Positions 43,816 to 55,793 of a stretch of 64,000 nt of DNA are shown here, piece after piece (position 1 is the first letter of the stretch; every line of letters starts with the position of its first letter). The translations under genes and the position numbers were made by a program. Origin of the DNA: Mus musculus (lineage: Eukaryota > Chordata > Mammalia > Rodentia > Muridae); assembly GCF_000001635.26 (NCBI RefSeq), contig NC_000086.7:165527029-165591028 (forward strand). Direction: 5' to 3'. The notes below the pieces were generated by a model, which was not told where the DNA came from, made no database searches, and saw nothing but the letters and a program-made list of their open reading frames with translations.

Positions 43816-44813
43816 TAATTAAAAATAAATATAATTTTCTTTCACATAAACATCATTGTAAAGACAACCATTTTCAAACACTTCTCTTTCAATGAGAAAA
43901 ACTTATATAATGATTTCAATCCTTTTAATAATGGTATAAATGTCAACACTCTATTAGAAGAAAGTCTGGGCAAGATTAGGCTCCAGTAACAAATTGTCCC
44001 AAATACATAGTGACTTAGAGACATATAAAATGTTTCTCACTTACAGTACATGGTAAAAACAGGTAAACTGGATCACACAGCAATTCCTTTTGTAAAAGTG
44101 TAGGATTGTAGTCATAAGAATGTGACAATACTGTTTTTTAAGGCAGTTAATTAGAAAAAAAACACACAGATTAGTTCTGTTTACATGTTATCAATCAAAG
44201 CAAATAGCAAGTGGCAGAAATATTCATAAACAAAACTGGTAACTTATATATGTCACAGGTGGGACACTTCATAAGTTGAAAGCAAAAAAAAAATGCTCAT
44301 CTAAACATCCATTCTTTTCAATGGACAAGTCTGGGCAATCATGTGCTGGCATTTTTACCATTACTAATTTATTTTTACTATTTCCAATCAGTCCACAACT
44401 TCTCCTTCAACACTTATATAAGCTATATGTCATCTATTTTTTCAAGCTATTTAAAAGAGTTTGTGCACTGTCTACTGGGGATCAAGCTATAAATGCAAAT
44501 CATTAAGACTGAAAATAGAGCTGTCAACATGGATATGACCCACTTGTCTGATAATCACTGAATGTCTTTGGCTAATTTTCAAATATAACCTGACCCAAGA
44601 GACATTGTGAACACACAGTTGGCATTTCCAGGTTATTTTATGGACTATTAACTTTATTTTCCTGGCATGTTCAAACTAATGATATATACCCATAGTGTAT
44701 GATTTCATTAATATAGTGTTCAAAAGCGTGTAGAATTAATCTATGGTGTCAGAAGTCCAGAGAGCTGTTACATTAGAAGAGAAGTGACTGGAAAAGTAGT
44801 TGGAGGTTCAGTT

Positions 44814-44865
<52 letters not shown>

Positions 44866-45549
44866 GGGGGAAGAGATAGATCAATATTTTCAATGTTGAT
44901 ACTGATTACACTTGTATGTGCACTGTATACAATGTGTTTAGTTTGATCATTTTTATGTGTGATATATTTGAGTACAAATTCCATTTTGAAAGAACCAATT
45001 GAATTTCTATGACAGTTCCATGGTTTCTATAGCAGCATTTCCTGGCAAAGGGAAGATGGAAAAGTCTTTGAGCCATTTCCTTTGCTATTGCTCTTTCAAT
45101 TCCCCCTTCTCATCATTTCCATAAAGGGCACTTTCCTAATATTATTCCTAGAGATAAGATGGAGAAAAAAACTTGGTGAGGATTCATAATTATGCAGTCC
45201 TTTGTAGTCTTTTGTATGTGTACATGAAACTCTGCTAATTGGAGATCTACTCAAGTTGAACTCTTCTAACTAACATGTCATTGTGCCTATACCAGCTAAA
45301 TCAGTATTTCTATCTCACCTGTCCCTAAATGTGCTGCTTTCTCCTTATGTGGGATCAACTGATTGCAGTGCCAAGTCAGATTTCCAATAGATCAAGAAAT
45401 TGAGTTTAACGTTTTCTCAAATTCTTTTCATTTTGCAAATGAGTGGTAACAATATTCTTTCCCAGCTTACAACAACAGACAAGTTAATGATGTTTGGGAT
45501 TGTCTCTCATAATGTTTCCTAGTGATTAAAATCAAATTATTCTTTTTTA
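43816..45549. other. Single-copy DNA with possible ancient repeat, no gene seen
   Basis: CTCCAGTAACAAATTGTCCC and GACTTAGAGACATATAAAAT near 43980-44030 hint at an ancient mammalian repeat, too weak to name. A (GT)n tract lies at 44815-44860. A 76-codon frame at 44276-44506 has no recognisable motif. Confidence 0.35.
44815..44860. repeat. (GT)n microsatellite
   Basis: About 23 GT units, followed by AGAGGGGGGAAGAG. Confidence 0.97.
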
Positions 45550-46690
45550 AAACATCTTAACATTTCTTTTTTAATTAAAAATGTAATTAAAATACAATTG
45601 CATCACTTTTCCCTTCTCTGTCCTCTCTGCTGTGTATCTTCCTCCTAACTCCTTCAATTCCTTCCTTCATTCCCTCTCAAATTAATGGCCTCTTTATACA
45701 TAAGCATGCACATACAACTTAATGAGTAAATTTAGTGTGGCATATGTATGTATATAATATATACATATATGTGTATATATAAGTACACACATATGAATAT
45801 ATACATATACATGTATATATAAATATACATATTATGATATACAAGTATATATAAATGTGTATACAACATATACATACATAAATGCATATATGTATATATA
45901 CATCATATACAATATACATATATATGTATATGTGTACACATACACATATGAATACACATGTACAGATATGACTTAGAGCTGACCACTTTATATTGGATAA
46001 GCAATTAGGAGGCTCATCCCTGGGTGGAGGTAATTTATTAGTTTCCTATAGTAACTTGTCTAGGAATGGGTCTGTATGAGATTGTCTCTTCTATATTAGC
46101 ATATCTATTGATAGTATTGATAGTTCAGGTCTTGTTTAGGAAGCTATATAGTTGAGGTATCATAGACAGTGTCCCTGTCATTTTGAGAAGATCCAGTCTC
46201 ACAGAAGACTTCCTCTTTGGCACTGACTCCCTTTCTACAACTTCTTTTATGGTGTTTCCTGAACTTTAGGTGCAGGATTTATGTTGTAGATGTATCCACT
46301 AGGGTTGAACCACACAGAGTCTGTTCATCTATTCATTAAGATGTGCAGTAGTTTTCTCCATTGGTCTCCATTTCCTCTAAAAAGAAGCTTCTTTGATGAG
46401 GGGGGAAATCTACCTATGTATATAAGGACAAGTTGTAAACTGTATTTAGAAATTACGCTGGTCTTCTAAAGTGATGGTAGTAGGCTCTCCTCTAAGATTC
46501 TTGGCCGTAGCAGCTTGGGTGAGTTAGCTAGGTTTCTAGTACCACAAATGATTCCCCTTTTATTGAGTTGGTTTTTAGTCCAATATGATTTGGTTGCTGC
46601 CAAGATTTGAGTTCTACCTTTGTACCTTTAAAGATATTTTGCCATTTTGTTCGTGGTTATAGTCCACTGGCATTTTTCCCTCTCTTGGCA
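45550..46690 (-). mobile_element. L1: Old L1 (Lx-type) 3' UTR, reverse
   Basis: The tail side is at left (TTTCTTTTTTAATTAAAAAT, ATTAAAATACAATTGCATCA). Then come CTCAAATTAATGGCCTCTTT, AGAGCTGACCACTTTATATT, AGGCTCATCCCTGGGTGGAG and, near 46600, TTTGAGTTCTACCTTTGTAC. This is a long 3' UTR without ORF2. It contains a TA/CA minisatellite (45735-45965). Confidence 0.7.
45735..45965. repeat. TATA/CATA-rich minisatellite
   Basis: About 230 bp built of varied TATACATATA, TATGTATATA and CACATATGAATA units. It is partly self-complementary and explains a Tyr/Ile/Cys-rich 66-codon minus-strand frame. Confidence 0.9.
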
Positions 46691-47095
46691 AATTACACAG
46701 GACTTTCTGGTACTATGAAACTAAATCACAGAAAGACAAATTTCAAGATGGATCTAGCTCAAAATTTCTGAATCCTTTGTCTGAAGCATGTAGCTTCTTC
46801 AACAGTAGAAGTTTCCCTTCTACCTCTGAGCTGTATCCATGGGAAAATACAATAACCTATATTGTTTGGGAATTCATTTGGACTAACCTGACCAAAAAAT
46901 TGAATGAAGATTTCTCATGTATATTTACTAGTCTATGGCTCATTTGAAGTACATTATCAGCCAAGTAGCATAACTTCATTTAAGATGTATGTGTGTATAC
47001 ATACACTTATATTTTCAGTAAGTATAAAGCAATATGTTTTCTTGAGGGCTTATCAAACATCTTTGGTGTCACAAGGTAGAAAGGAATCTTTGCTA
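46691..47095. other. Single-copy or unresolved DNA between two opposed L1 fragments
   Basis: Nothing recognised. A 71-codon frame (46904-47119) has no recognisable motif. Confidence 0.35.
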
Positions 47096-47960
47096 GATAT
47101 ACTTCAGACAGAGAGTTAATATCCAAAATATACAAGGAACTCAAAAGACAAGAGCCAAGAAAACAAATGGCCCAATTAAATACGAGCTATGGATCTGACC
47201 AAAGAGTCGACAATAGAAGAAGTTAATAAGAATGACTAGCAAAATCTTCTTAAAGTGTTCATCCACCTTAGCAATTAAGGAGTACAAATTAAAACAACTT
47301 AACACCAATCAGCACAGCAAGGTTTAACTGAACAAATGACAACAAATGCTGGTGAGGGAGTAAAAGTGGAACCCTCATTCTGTGTTGATGGGAATGCATA
47401 AAATTGATATGATCACTATGGAAATCAGTGTGGAGAATCTTCAAAATGCTAAAAGTAAGTCTACCATATGAATCAGCTATATTACCCCTTGGCATATACC
47501 TAACAGACTCAACATCTTACTCCACAGATATTTGCTCAGCCATGTTCATTGCTTCTCTATTCACAATAGGCTGAAAATGGAAACAACTTAAATGTCCTCC
47601 AACCAATGAATGGATAACGAATATGTGTCACACTTGCACTATGGAATATAGACATGCATGGCTTTAATAAAAAGTGAAATCATGAACTATGCATGTAAAT
47701 AGATGAAATGAGAAAAAAATACCAGAAAGAGAGGTAACCCATAAAGACAAATGTAACATGATCTTTCCCATCAGAGGCTCACAGCTCCAAATCCTAGGAC
47801 ATGACTTTAAAACGTGAAATAACCACAGAAACCAGAAAAGTCAAAAGGGACCACGAGAATGGTAATGAATAGCAGGATTCAGGCAGTATAAATGGAGACA
47901 TGGGAAATACAGGGAGGGGGCTCCCATTATGGAGGGGTCCCCCAACCCTGTGAAGTGACT
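47096..47960 (+). mobile_element. L1: Old L1 ORF2 end plus 3' UTR
   Basis: AGAGTTAATATCCAAAATAT, CAAGGAACTCAAAAGACAAG, AACAAATGCTGGTGAGGGAG and AGATATTTGCTCAGCCATGT are diverged ORF2 C-terminal sequence in plus orientation. The 3' UTR start follows (ATGGAGACATGGGAAATACA). Frames are destroyed; the minus-strand 68-codon frame is a shadow. No tail could be placed exactly. Confidence 0.7.
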
Positions 47961-48054
47961 AATTTCAAATAATTTCAAATTAGATCTTTCTATATACATC
48001 CAGCGTGAGAGCCATGTAAGTTCTCTTTATTTTTAAAGTTAACAATAATATAAG

Positions 48055-48960
48055 TTTTTATTCATTTAAAATACTATTTATTTTTAATATTTTACATACA
48101 TTTATGGAATTTATTTTGGTAATATCCATTCACCAGTATCTTCTGTCAACTTCCCCTAGTGTCTTCACCTTCCTTCCTTCTAAATTTCAACTGAGCTTTT
48201 AAAAAATAGTATTATTAACCACAAAGTCCAGTTACTTTGCCACTATATGAATGGATGTGGAACCATCTAATGGGGTATGAGCAACCTACCGGCAACCACA
48301 TCTACAGAGGAAAGAAATTCACCTTCCCTCAGAAGTCATCAACTTCCAATAGATCCTATATTAGGGGTGTGGTCCCTCCATCCAAACAGGAATTTTGACT
48401 GTCTTGATCCTATGCAGGTCTTGTGCAGATAACCACAGTCCAAATCTATAGAAATAAACATAAATATTTAGAAGGCATTTTGACCACATGACCATTTAGC
48501 AAAGTAACAACAGCAGTTTCCCCCTTAGGGCCTATGACCTTGCCAGCCATAACTTTCTATAAGGTTTACAGTTATAGGCACAAACTCCCTTCTATGGAGC
48601 TAGATCCACATGCAATCAGGAAATTGTTGATGACCCTCATACATAAACAGTACACCACTATTGTACCAGTGGGCACATCATGTCGGTCAAGTTAGCATAT
48701 CATTCTTTTTATGCAGAAATAACAGAGAAGTGATAGCATGTCCAGAATTCTTGGTTCATGTGGTAAGGAGACAAAGGAGGCTGGTCCTAGATCAAATAGT
48801 CTTAACTTTCATCAAGACAATTTCTTCCAAGCTCTCCGTTATTCTCCATTATGAAGTTCCTATTTTCCTCTTGGTATTGATGAATAGTTTGGGATATTCT
48901 CATCCTCATTCAGTATTTTGACATTTTTATGCATATATCAATGTTCTTTCATTAATCTGT
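48055..48960 (-). mobile_element. L1: Old L1 3' UTR, reverse
   Basis: CACAAAGTCCAGTTACTTTG, CTACCGGCAACCACATCTAC, GACTGTCTTGATCCTATGCA, GGTCTTGTGCAGATAACCAC and TGTACCAGTGGGCACATCAT are reverse-orientation blocks of a rodent Lx-type 3' UTR, with the T-rich tail side near 48055-48100. No ORF2. Confidence 0.65.
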
Positions 48961-50288
48961 ATTTATTGACATATAAATTATATGCATTTACAAACTGGTC
49001 CATTTTATTGGAAAATGGCATTTAAAAAAGCAAGATCTAAGTAGTGTCTTTTCTATTTATTAGATATATCCGAATTTACATTTTGATGCCCACCAGTTCT
49101 AATCCAATCTTGTACTGTATACTCTAGATTGTTTCCCCATTGTGCAGCAGTGAGGAGTTTGATTCTAATTGTCTTCAGTACATTGATTTAAAGGAGGAAT
49201 GTTTTACTATAAAAACAAATTTAGCAGTAAGACCTCTATCCTAACCCAGACACCTCAAATTACTTAGGTTCTGACACCTGACTCTGAGCTGCTGATCCTC
49301 CTTCATAGAGTTCCACTGGGAGTCATATAGAAAACTTTTCAACTAAATAGGAAGGAAAGATTGGAGGGGAGGAAGGGAGGAATGGAGATAGAAAGGAAAA
49401 GGAAGGAATGATGTTAAACAGATTTATTCATTGACTTATTTCTCCTTTTTCACTTTAAGATCTTAACTCTCTATCTTCTGTATTTCTGATTAGAGCCTGA
49501 ACCTTTCTTGAATCAGTGTAATGTGTAAATGAACAATATCTTGTGTCTGCCTTGACATTTGTATCTTTGGTTTTCAGTATGTGACTGTAAAACTGCTTGG
49601 TTATAGTCCTTTCTTTGTATTATTTCTATGGAGGATTCGCTGAACTTGCACATTTGGGTATAGTTTCTCAACTAATTTGGAAGAAAAAAAATGTCTAGAG
49701 ATATTGACTTCCATTGCCTTTCTTTGAACTCTGATATGTTCCCAGTGAACAATTAGCATGGCTAGACTCAAATGCAGTGCACTTTTTGGCAGTGGGCAGC
49801 AGCTGAATATGCTCATTCTCAGCTTTCCAGACTGTCTGACTCACACACAGATTTTTGGTACCATTGATTCATAGATTCTCACCTCCCTCATTGATGATGA
49901 TAGCACTCTCCTAGATAAAGTCCTCACTTCCTTCCTGCTCAAAACTTTCTCCCAGGATGCTTCAAGCAGAGGAGACTCTGGCTTTCTGACGAGTCTTAGT
50001 AGCACACAATGGGCATATAAGTCATATAAATGTAAATTTAACACATGGTTACCTTTAAAGAATAATGATTAATTTCTTCCTGATTTGTCTTCTCATTTTC
50101 CACTTACTCTAAGTAAATTTCTAATTGCATATTCCTAGTCTTGAATTGTGATTTCTACAATTTTTATTTGGATTCAAGTGTTTCTGCTCTGGCCTGGATA
50201 GATTTCCTTGCGGTTTATGTTTGCTTTCCTAGATTATATTTTATGAACACATTTTACTCTTAATATTCATTAATGACAATGCAGTCAT
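48961..50288. other. Single-copy DNA, no gene seen
   Basis: A purine-rich patch of GGAAGG/GGGAGG units lies at 49350-49408. Frames of 60-71 codons on the minus strand (49601-50044) have no recognisable domain. Confidence 0.4.
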
Positions 50289-50303
50289 ATTAGTCCTTGC
50301 TTT

Positions 50304-51071
50304 GTTTTTTTTTACATTTAATTTTATTTTTAATTCTTTTTTTTGTACTCCATATTCCATTCCCCACCCCTCCCTATCTACCCTCCTACTGCTCCACATT
50401 CCACACCTCCTCCCCACCTCTCCCCATCTCCATGTGAATGCCCCTACCCCTACCCCACCTGACCTCTAAACTCCCTGAGGCCTCCACTCTCTTGAGGGTT
50501 AGGTGCACCATCTCTGAATGAACACAGTCCTAGAAGTCCTCCACTGAATGGGGGGGGGGGGGTCATATCAGCTGGTGTATGCTGTCTGTTTGGTGGTCCA
50601 GTGTTTGGAAGATCTCGGGGGTCCAGATTAATTAAGAATCGTCCTTCTCCTCAGCTTCTTTCAGCCTTCCCTAATTCAACAACAGGGGTCACCCCCAGGA
50701 CTCATAGGGAGAGACCTTTGATGAAATGCCCGACAGTAGGGAAAGGGAATTTATAGATCCCACCTACAGCAGGAGTGGGGTTGCCATCCCACAGTCACAC
50801 CTTTGACCCATAATTGTTTCTGTCTGAAAGAACTGCAAGGAAAGGGATGAAAATGGAGAGGAGCCTGAGGAAAAGAAGGTCCAGGGACAGACCCAAATTG
50901 GGATCTAGCTTGAGGGGAGGTCCCAAGGCTTGGCACTATTATTGATGCTATAGAATGCTCACAAAAAGGGATCTATCATGACTGCCCCCAAAAAGACCCA
51001 ACAAGCAGCTGAAAGAGATGCTGTTATTTGCAAGCAACCCATGGACAGAAGCAGCTGACTCCTATTGTTGA
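50304..51071 (-). mobile_element. L1: L1 3' UTR with 5' inversion (twin priming) and target duplication
   Basis: The left part (50304-about 50691) is L1 3' UTR in reverse orientation, tail at left. The right part (about 50693-51071) is the adjoining upstream 3' UTR in plus orientation (GAGACCTTTGATGAAATGCC to CCATGGACAGAAGCAGCTGA). Both inner and outer pieces share the block around CCTGTTGTTGAATTA, where the two primings met. ATTAGTCCTTGCTTT (50289-50303) and ATTATTCCTTGCTTT (51072-51086) form a 15-bp target duplication with one mismatch. All of it is 3' UTR; no ORF. Confidence 0.92.
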
Positions 51072-51086
51072 ATTATTCCTTGCTTT

Positions 51087-51599
51087 CTTTTTTCTCTACT
51101 TTCGTTTTCTTTCTTTCTGGATCTTTTATAGTGGGAATTAATTTGCACTGTTTTGAACCAATGTAAATCAGTACATCTTTTCTTCCCCAAATAAAGCAGA
51201 AAGCCCACCATTTTTTTCTTCTTTCTGCATCATCTTCTGTATTTTTTAGGAGCAATACATAGCAAGGCATAGACACAGACCCAATACTAGGGTTGCTGTT
51301 ATGGTTCAGCCTGAGCTACAAAGCAAGACCCCAACTCAAGAGAGGGACAGAAGAAAGGAAAGAAGGAGGAGATAAAAGAATCAGGGAAGGATTGGACTAT
51401 ATTATTTTTGGAATTTATAACTAACACTTATTTTGACTGAAGAAGTACTAATAATTTCTGTGCTGAGCATTGTTTTGCTTTTTTTTTTTTCCTTTTCCTT
51501 TAATACTGCTATCATCTGTACTCATTTTCATTCTTGCTGGGATTTTTTTCTATTAATCATTCCAAAATAAAATTATTGCTATCACTGAATGAAACCTGG
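51087..51599. other. Single-copy DNA, no gene seen
   Basis: A short GAGCTACAAAGCAAGACCC near 51312 could be a B1 scrap. Purine-rich to about 51375 and a T-run near 51480. No gene. Confidence 0.35.
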
Positions 51600-51896
51600 A
51601 GCAGGAAAGAGAGGTAGTCCTCCATAGGGAAACACACACCAATTAGTTGTATAGTGTCAAACAGTCATCCCTGAAAACATACATACAGGTAGGTAACATT
51701 ATATGGACTCAAAGGTTATATTTAGAAGTATGTATGTACATATAAATATATAGAGGTATACAGTAACAATGAAAAAATAGATCATGAATTCAAAGAAGAG
51801 GAGTATTATATCTGCATGTTTGGAAGGGAAAGGGAAGGTTGAAATGCAATTAAATTATAATCTCAATAAATAAATAAAAATAAAATAAAAAGGAGA
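51600..51896 (+). mobile_element. L1: Old L1 (Lx-type) 3' end
   Basis: CACACCAATTAGTTGTATAG, CAGTCATCCCTGAAAACATA and the end AATTAAATTATAATCTCAAT plus a long (AAAT)-type tail. It is the same 3' UTR type as at 45550, in the other orientation and 5'-truncated. Confidence 0.7.
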
Positions 51897-52294
51897 TGTT
51901 TAAAAAGTCGTTGCTGGTAGTACTTTTTGAGTCATGTTGTTTTTGTTGTCAGATGTAATTGATAACTTAATTTTAAAATATCAGTTGTCATTGTGACTAT
52001 TTTTCTTCTGTGTTGAGTCTGACTCAACCATCTGAAATGCATGTGTTTTCTTTATTATGTCAATATAATTTTTATACATTCATGTATTTTATTCACTTAA
52101 TAATATAGGATTTTCATTTCAACACCAATGATGTGAAATGTTATTATGAATATTTAAGTAGAAATTTGAGTACATTTTGAGAGCAAAGAAAATATTGCTC
52201 AATTTTTTTCAGAAGCTAGTTTGGCCAACTAATATATAGGCTTCTTTGTTTCAATAATAAAATCCATATACATTGAATCATATTTTCTTACATC
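51897..52294. other. AT-rich single-copy DNA, no gene seen
   Basis: No feature recognised up to the target duplication of the next L1. Confidence 0.4.
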
Positions 52295-52493
52295 TATTGT
52301 CACTTTCTCTTTTTTATTTATTAGGTATTCTCTTCATTTACATTTCCAATGCTACCGCAAAAGTCCCCCATACGCTCCCCTCCCCACTTCCCTACCCACT
52401 CACTCCCACTTCTTGGCCCTGGCCTTCCCCTGAACTGAGGCATATAAGGTTTGGAAGACCAAGGGGCCTCTCTTTCCAATGATGGCCAACTAG

Positions 52494-54839
52494 ATCTTTC
52501 ACTTCCTTAGAGTCACGCCAAGGTATTTTATATTATTTGTGACCATTGTGAAGGGTGTTGTTTCCCTAATTTCTTTCTCAGCCTGTTTTTCCTTTGTGTA
52601 GAGAAAGGCTATTGACTTGTTTGAGTTAATTTTATATCCAGGTACTTCACTGAAGCTGTTTATCAGGTTTAAGAGTTCTCTGGTGGAATTTTTAGGGTCA
52701 CTTATACACACTATCGTATCATCTGCAAAAAGTGATATTTTGACTTCTTCCTTTCCAATTTTTATCCCCTTGATCTCCTTTTCTTGTCAAATTGCTATGG
52801 CTAGGACTTCAAGTACTATGTTGAATAGGAAGAGAGAAAGTGGGCAGCCTTTTCTAGTCCTTGATTTTAGTGGGAATGCTTCCAGCTTCTCAGCATTTAC
52901 TTTGATGTTGGCTACTGGTTTCCTGTAGATTGCTTTTATCATGTTTAGGTATGGGCCTCGAATTCCTGATTTTTCCAAGACTTTTTATCATGAATGGGTG
53001 TGACAAATGCTTGCTCACCATCTAATGAGATGATTATGTGGTTTTTGTCTTTGAGTTTGTTTATATAGTGGATTATGTTGAAGGATTTCCTTATATTAAA
53101 ACATCCTTGAATCCCTGGAATGAAACCTACTTGGTCAGGATGGATAATTGTTTCTATGTGTTCTTGGATTCAGTTAGCAAGAATTTTATTGAGTACTTTT
53201 GCATCGATATTCATAAGGGACATTGTTCTGATTTCTCTATCTTTGTTGGGTCGTTCTGTGGTTTATGTATCAGAGTAATTGTGGCTTCATAGAATGAATT
53301 GGATAGAGTACCTTCTGCTTCTATTTTGTGGAATAGTTTGTGAAGAAGTGGAATTAGATCTTCTTTGAAGGTCTGATTGAACTCTGCACTAAATACAACT
53401 GGTCCTGGCCTTTTTTTTGGTTGGGAGACTATTAATGACTGCTTTTATTTCTTTAGGCAATATAGGACTGTTTAGATCATTAACCTGATCCTGATTTAAC
53501 TTTGGTACCTGGGATCTGTCTAGAAATTTGTCCACTTCATCAAGGTTTTCTAGTTTTGTTGAGTATAGCCTTTGGTAGAAGGATTTGATAGTGTTTTGGA
53601 TTTCTTCAGGATCTGTTGTTATGTCTCCCTTTTCATTTCTGATTTTGTTAATTAGGATACTGTCCCTTTGCCCTCTAGTGAGTCTGGTTAAGGGTTTATC
53701 TATCTTTTTGATTTTCTCAAAGAACCAGCTCACTGTTTGGTTGATTCTTTGAATAGTTCTATTTGTTTCCACTTGCTTGATTTCACCTCTGAGTTTGATT
53801 ATTTCCTGCAGTCTACTCCTCTTGGATGAATTTGCTTCCTTCTGTTCTAGAGCTTTTAGGTGTGTAGTCAAAATGCTAGGGTGTGCTCTCTCTAGTTTCT
53901 TTTTGGAGGCACTCAGAGCTATGAGTTTTTCTCTGAGAAATGCTTTCATTGTGGCCCATAAGTTTGGGTATGTTGTGGATTCATTTTCATTAAACACTAA
54001 AAAGTCTTTAATTTCTTTCTTTATTCCTTCCTTGACAAAGGTATCATTGAGTAGAGTGTTGTTCAGTTTCCACATGAATGTTGGCTTTCTATTATTTATT
54101 TTGCTATTAAAGATCAGTTTTAGTCCATGGTGATCTGATAGGATGCATGGGAATACTTAATATTTTTGTATCTGTGGAGGCCTGTTTTGTGACCAATTAT
54201 ATGGTCAATTTTGGAGAAGGTACCATGAGGTGCTGAGAAGAAGGTATATCCCTTTGTTTTAAGATAAAAGGTTCTGTAGATATCTGTTAAACCCATTTGT
54301 TTCATAACTTCTGTTAGTTTCACTGTGTCCCTGTTTAGTTTCTGTTTCCATGAACTGTATATTGATGAAAGTGGTGTGTTGAAGTCTCCAACTATTATTG
54401 TGCAATGTGTGCTTTGAGCTTTACTAAACTTTCTTTAATGAATGTGGCTGCCTTTGCATTTGGAGCATAGATATTCAGAATTGAGAGTTCCTCTTGGAAG
54501 ATTTTACCTTTGATGAGTGTGAAGTGCCCCTCCTTTTTTTTTTTTTTTTTTTGATAACTTTGGGTTGGAAGTCGATTTTATTAAATATTAAATGGCTACT
54601 CCAGCTTGTTTCTTCAGGCCATTTGCTTGGAAAATTGTTTTCTAGCCTTTCATTCTGAGGTAGTATCTGTCTTTTTCCCTGAGATGGGGTTCCTGCAAGC
54701 AGCAAAAGGTTGGGTCCTGTTTGTGTAGCCAGTCTGTTACTCTATGTCTTTTAATTGTCGAATTGTGTCCATTGATATTAAGAGATATTAAGGAAAAGTA
54801 ACTGTTGCTTCCTATCATTGTTGTTGTTAGAGTTGCCAT
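52494..54839 (-). pseudogene. L1-ORF2: L1 ORF2 remnant, C-terminus deleted
   Basis: Starts MATLTTTMIGSNSYFSLISL at 54839, the normal mouse ORF2 start, with the conserved 'LNINGHN' and 'CLQEPHL' endonuclease blocks. A T-run (about 54534-54552) and frameshifts break it. The open piece 53389-54075 covers the region between endonuclease and reverse transcriptase (FNENESTTYPNLWATMKAFL to SLPTKKKARTSCI). The palm 'FADD' motif is still encoded near 52725, followed by a Met-to-Thr change. The frame ends at the deletion at about 52494. Not functional. Confidence 0.88.
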
Positions 54840-55793
54840 TCTGTTCTTGTGGCTGTCTTCTTTTAGGTTTGTTGAAGGATTACTTTCTTGCTTTTTCTAG
54901 TGCGTAGTTTCCATCCTTGCATTGTTTTTGTTGTTGTTGTTGTTGTAGTTTTTCTGTTATTATCCTTTGATTCGTGGAAAAATAATGTGTGAATTTGGTT
55001 TTGTCGTGGAATACTTCGGTTTCTCCATCTATGGTAATTGAAAGTTGGGCTGGGTATAGTAGCCTGGGCTGGCATTTGTGTTCTCTTAGTGTCTGTATAA
55101 CATCTGTCCAGGATCTTCTGGCATTCATATTCTCTGGTGAAAAGTCTGGTATAATTCTGATAGGCCTGCCTTTATATGTTACTTGACCTTTTTCCCTTAC
55201 TGCTTTTCATATTCTATCTTTATTTCCTGCATTTGTTGTTCTTTTCTGGTCCAGTCTATTTGGAGTTCTATAGGCTTCTTTTATGTTCATGGGCATCTCC
55301 TTCTTTAGGTTTGGGAAGTTTTCTCTATAATTTTGTTGAAGATATTTGCTGGCCCTTTAAGTTGAAAATCTTCATTCTCATGTACTCCCATTATCCATAG
55401 GTTTGGTCTTCTCATTGTGTCCTGGATTTTCTGGATGTTTTGAGTTAGGATATTTTTGCATTTTGAATTTTCTTTGATAGTTCTGCCCATGTTCTCTATG
55501 GAATCTTCTGCAGTTGAGATTCTCTCTTCCATCTCTTGTATCCTGTTGCTGATGCTTGCATCTATGGTTCCAGATATCTTTCCAAGGGTTTCTATCTCCA
55601 GCGTTGCCTCACTATGGGTTTTCTTTATTGTGTCTACTTCCCTTTTTAGGTCTAGTATCGTTTTGTTCAATTCCATCACCTGTTTGGTTGTGTTTTCTTG
55701 TTTTTCTTTAAGGACTTCTACCTGTTTGGTTGTGTTTTCCTATTTTTCTTTAAGGACTTGTAACTCTTTAGCAGTGTTCTCCTGCGTTTCTTT

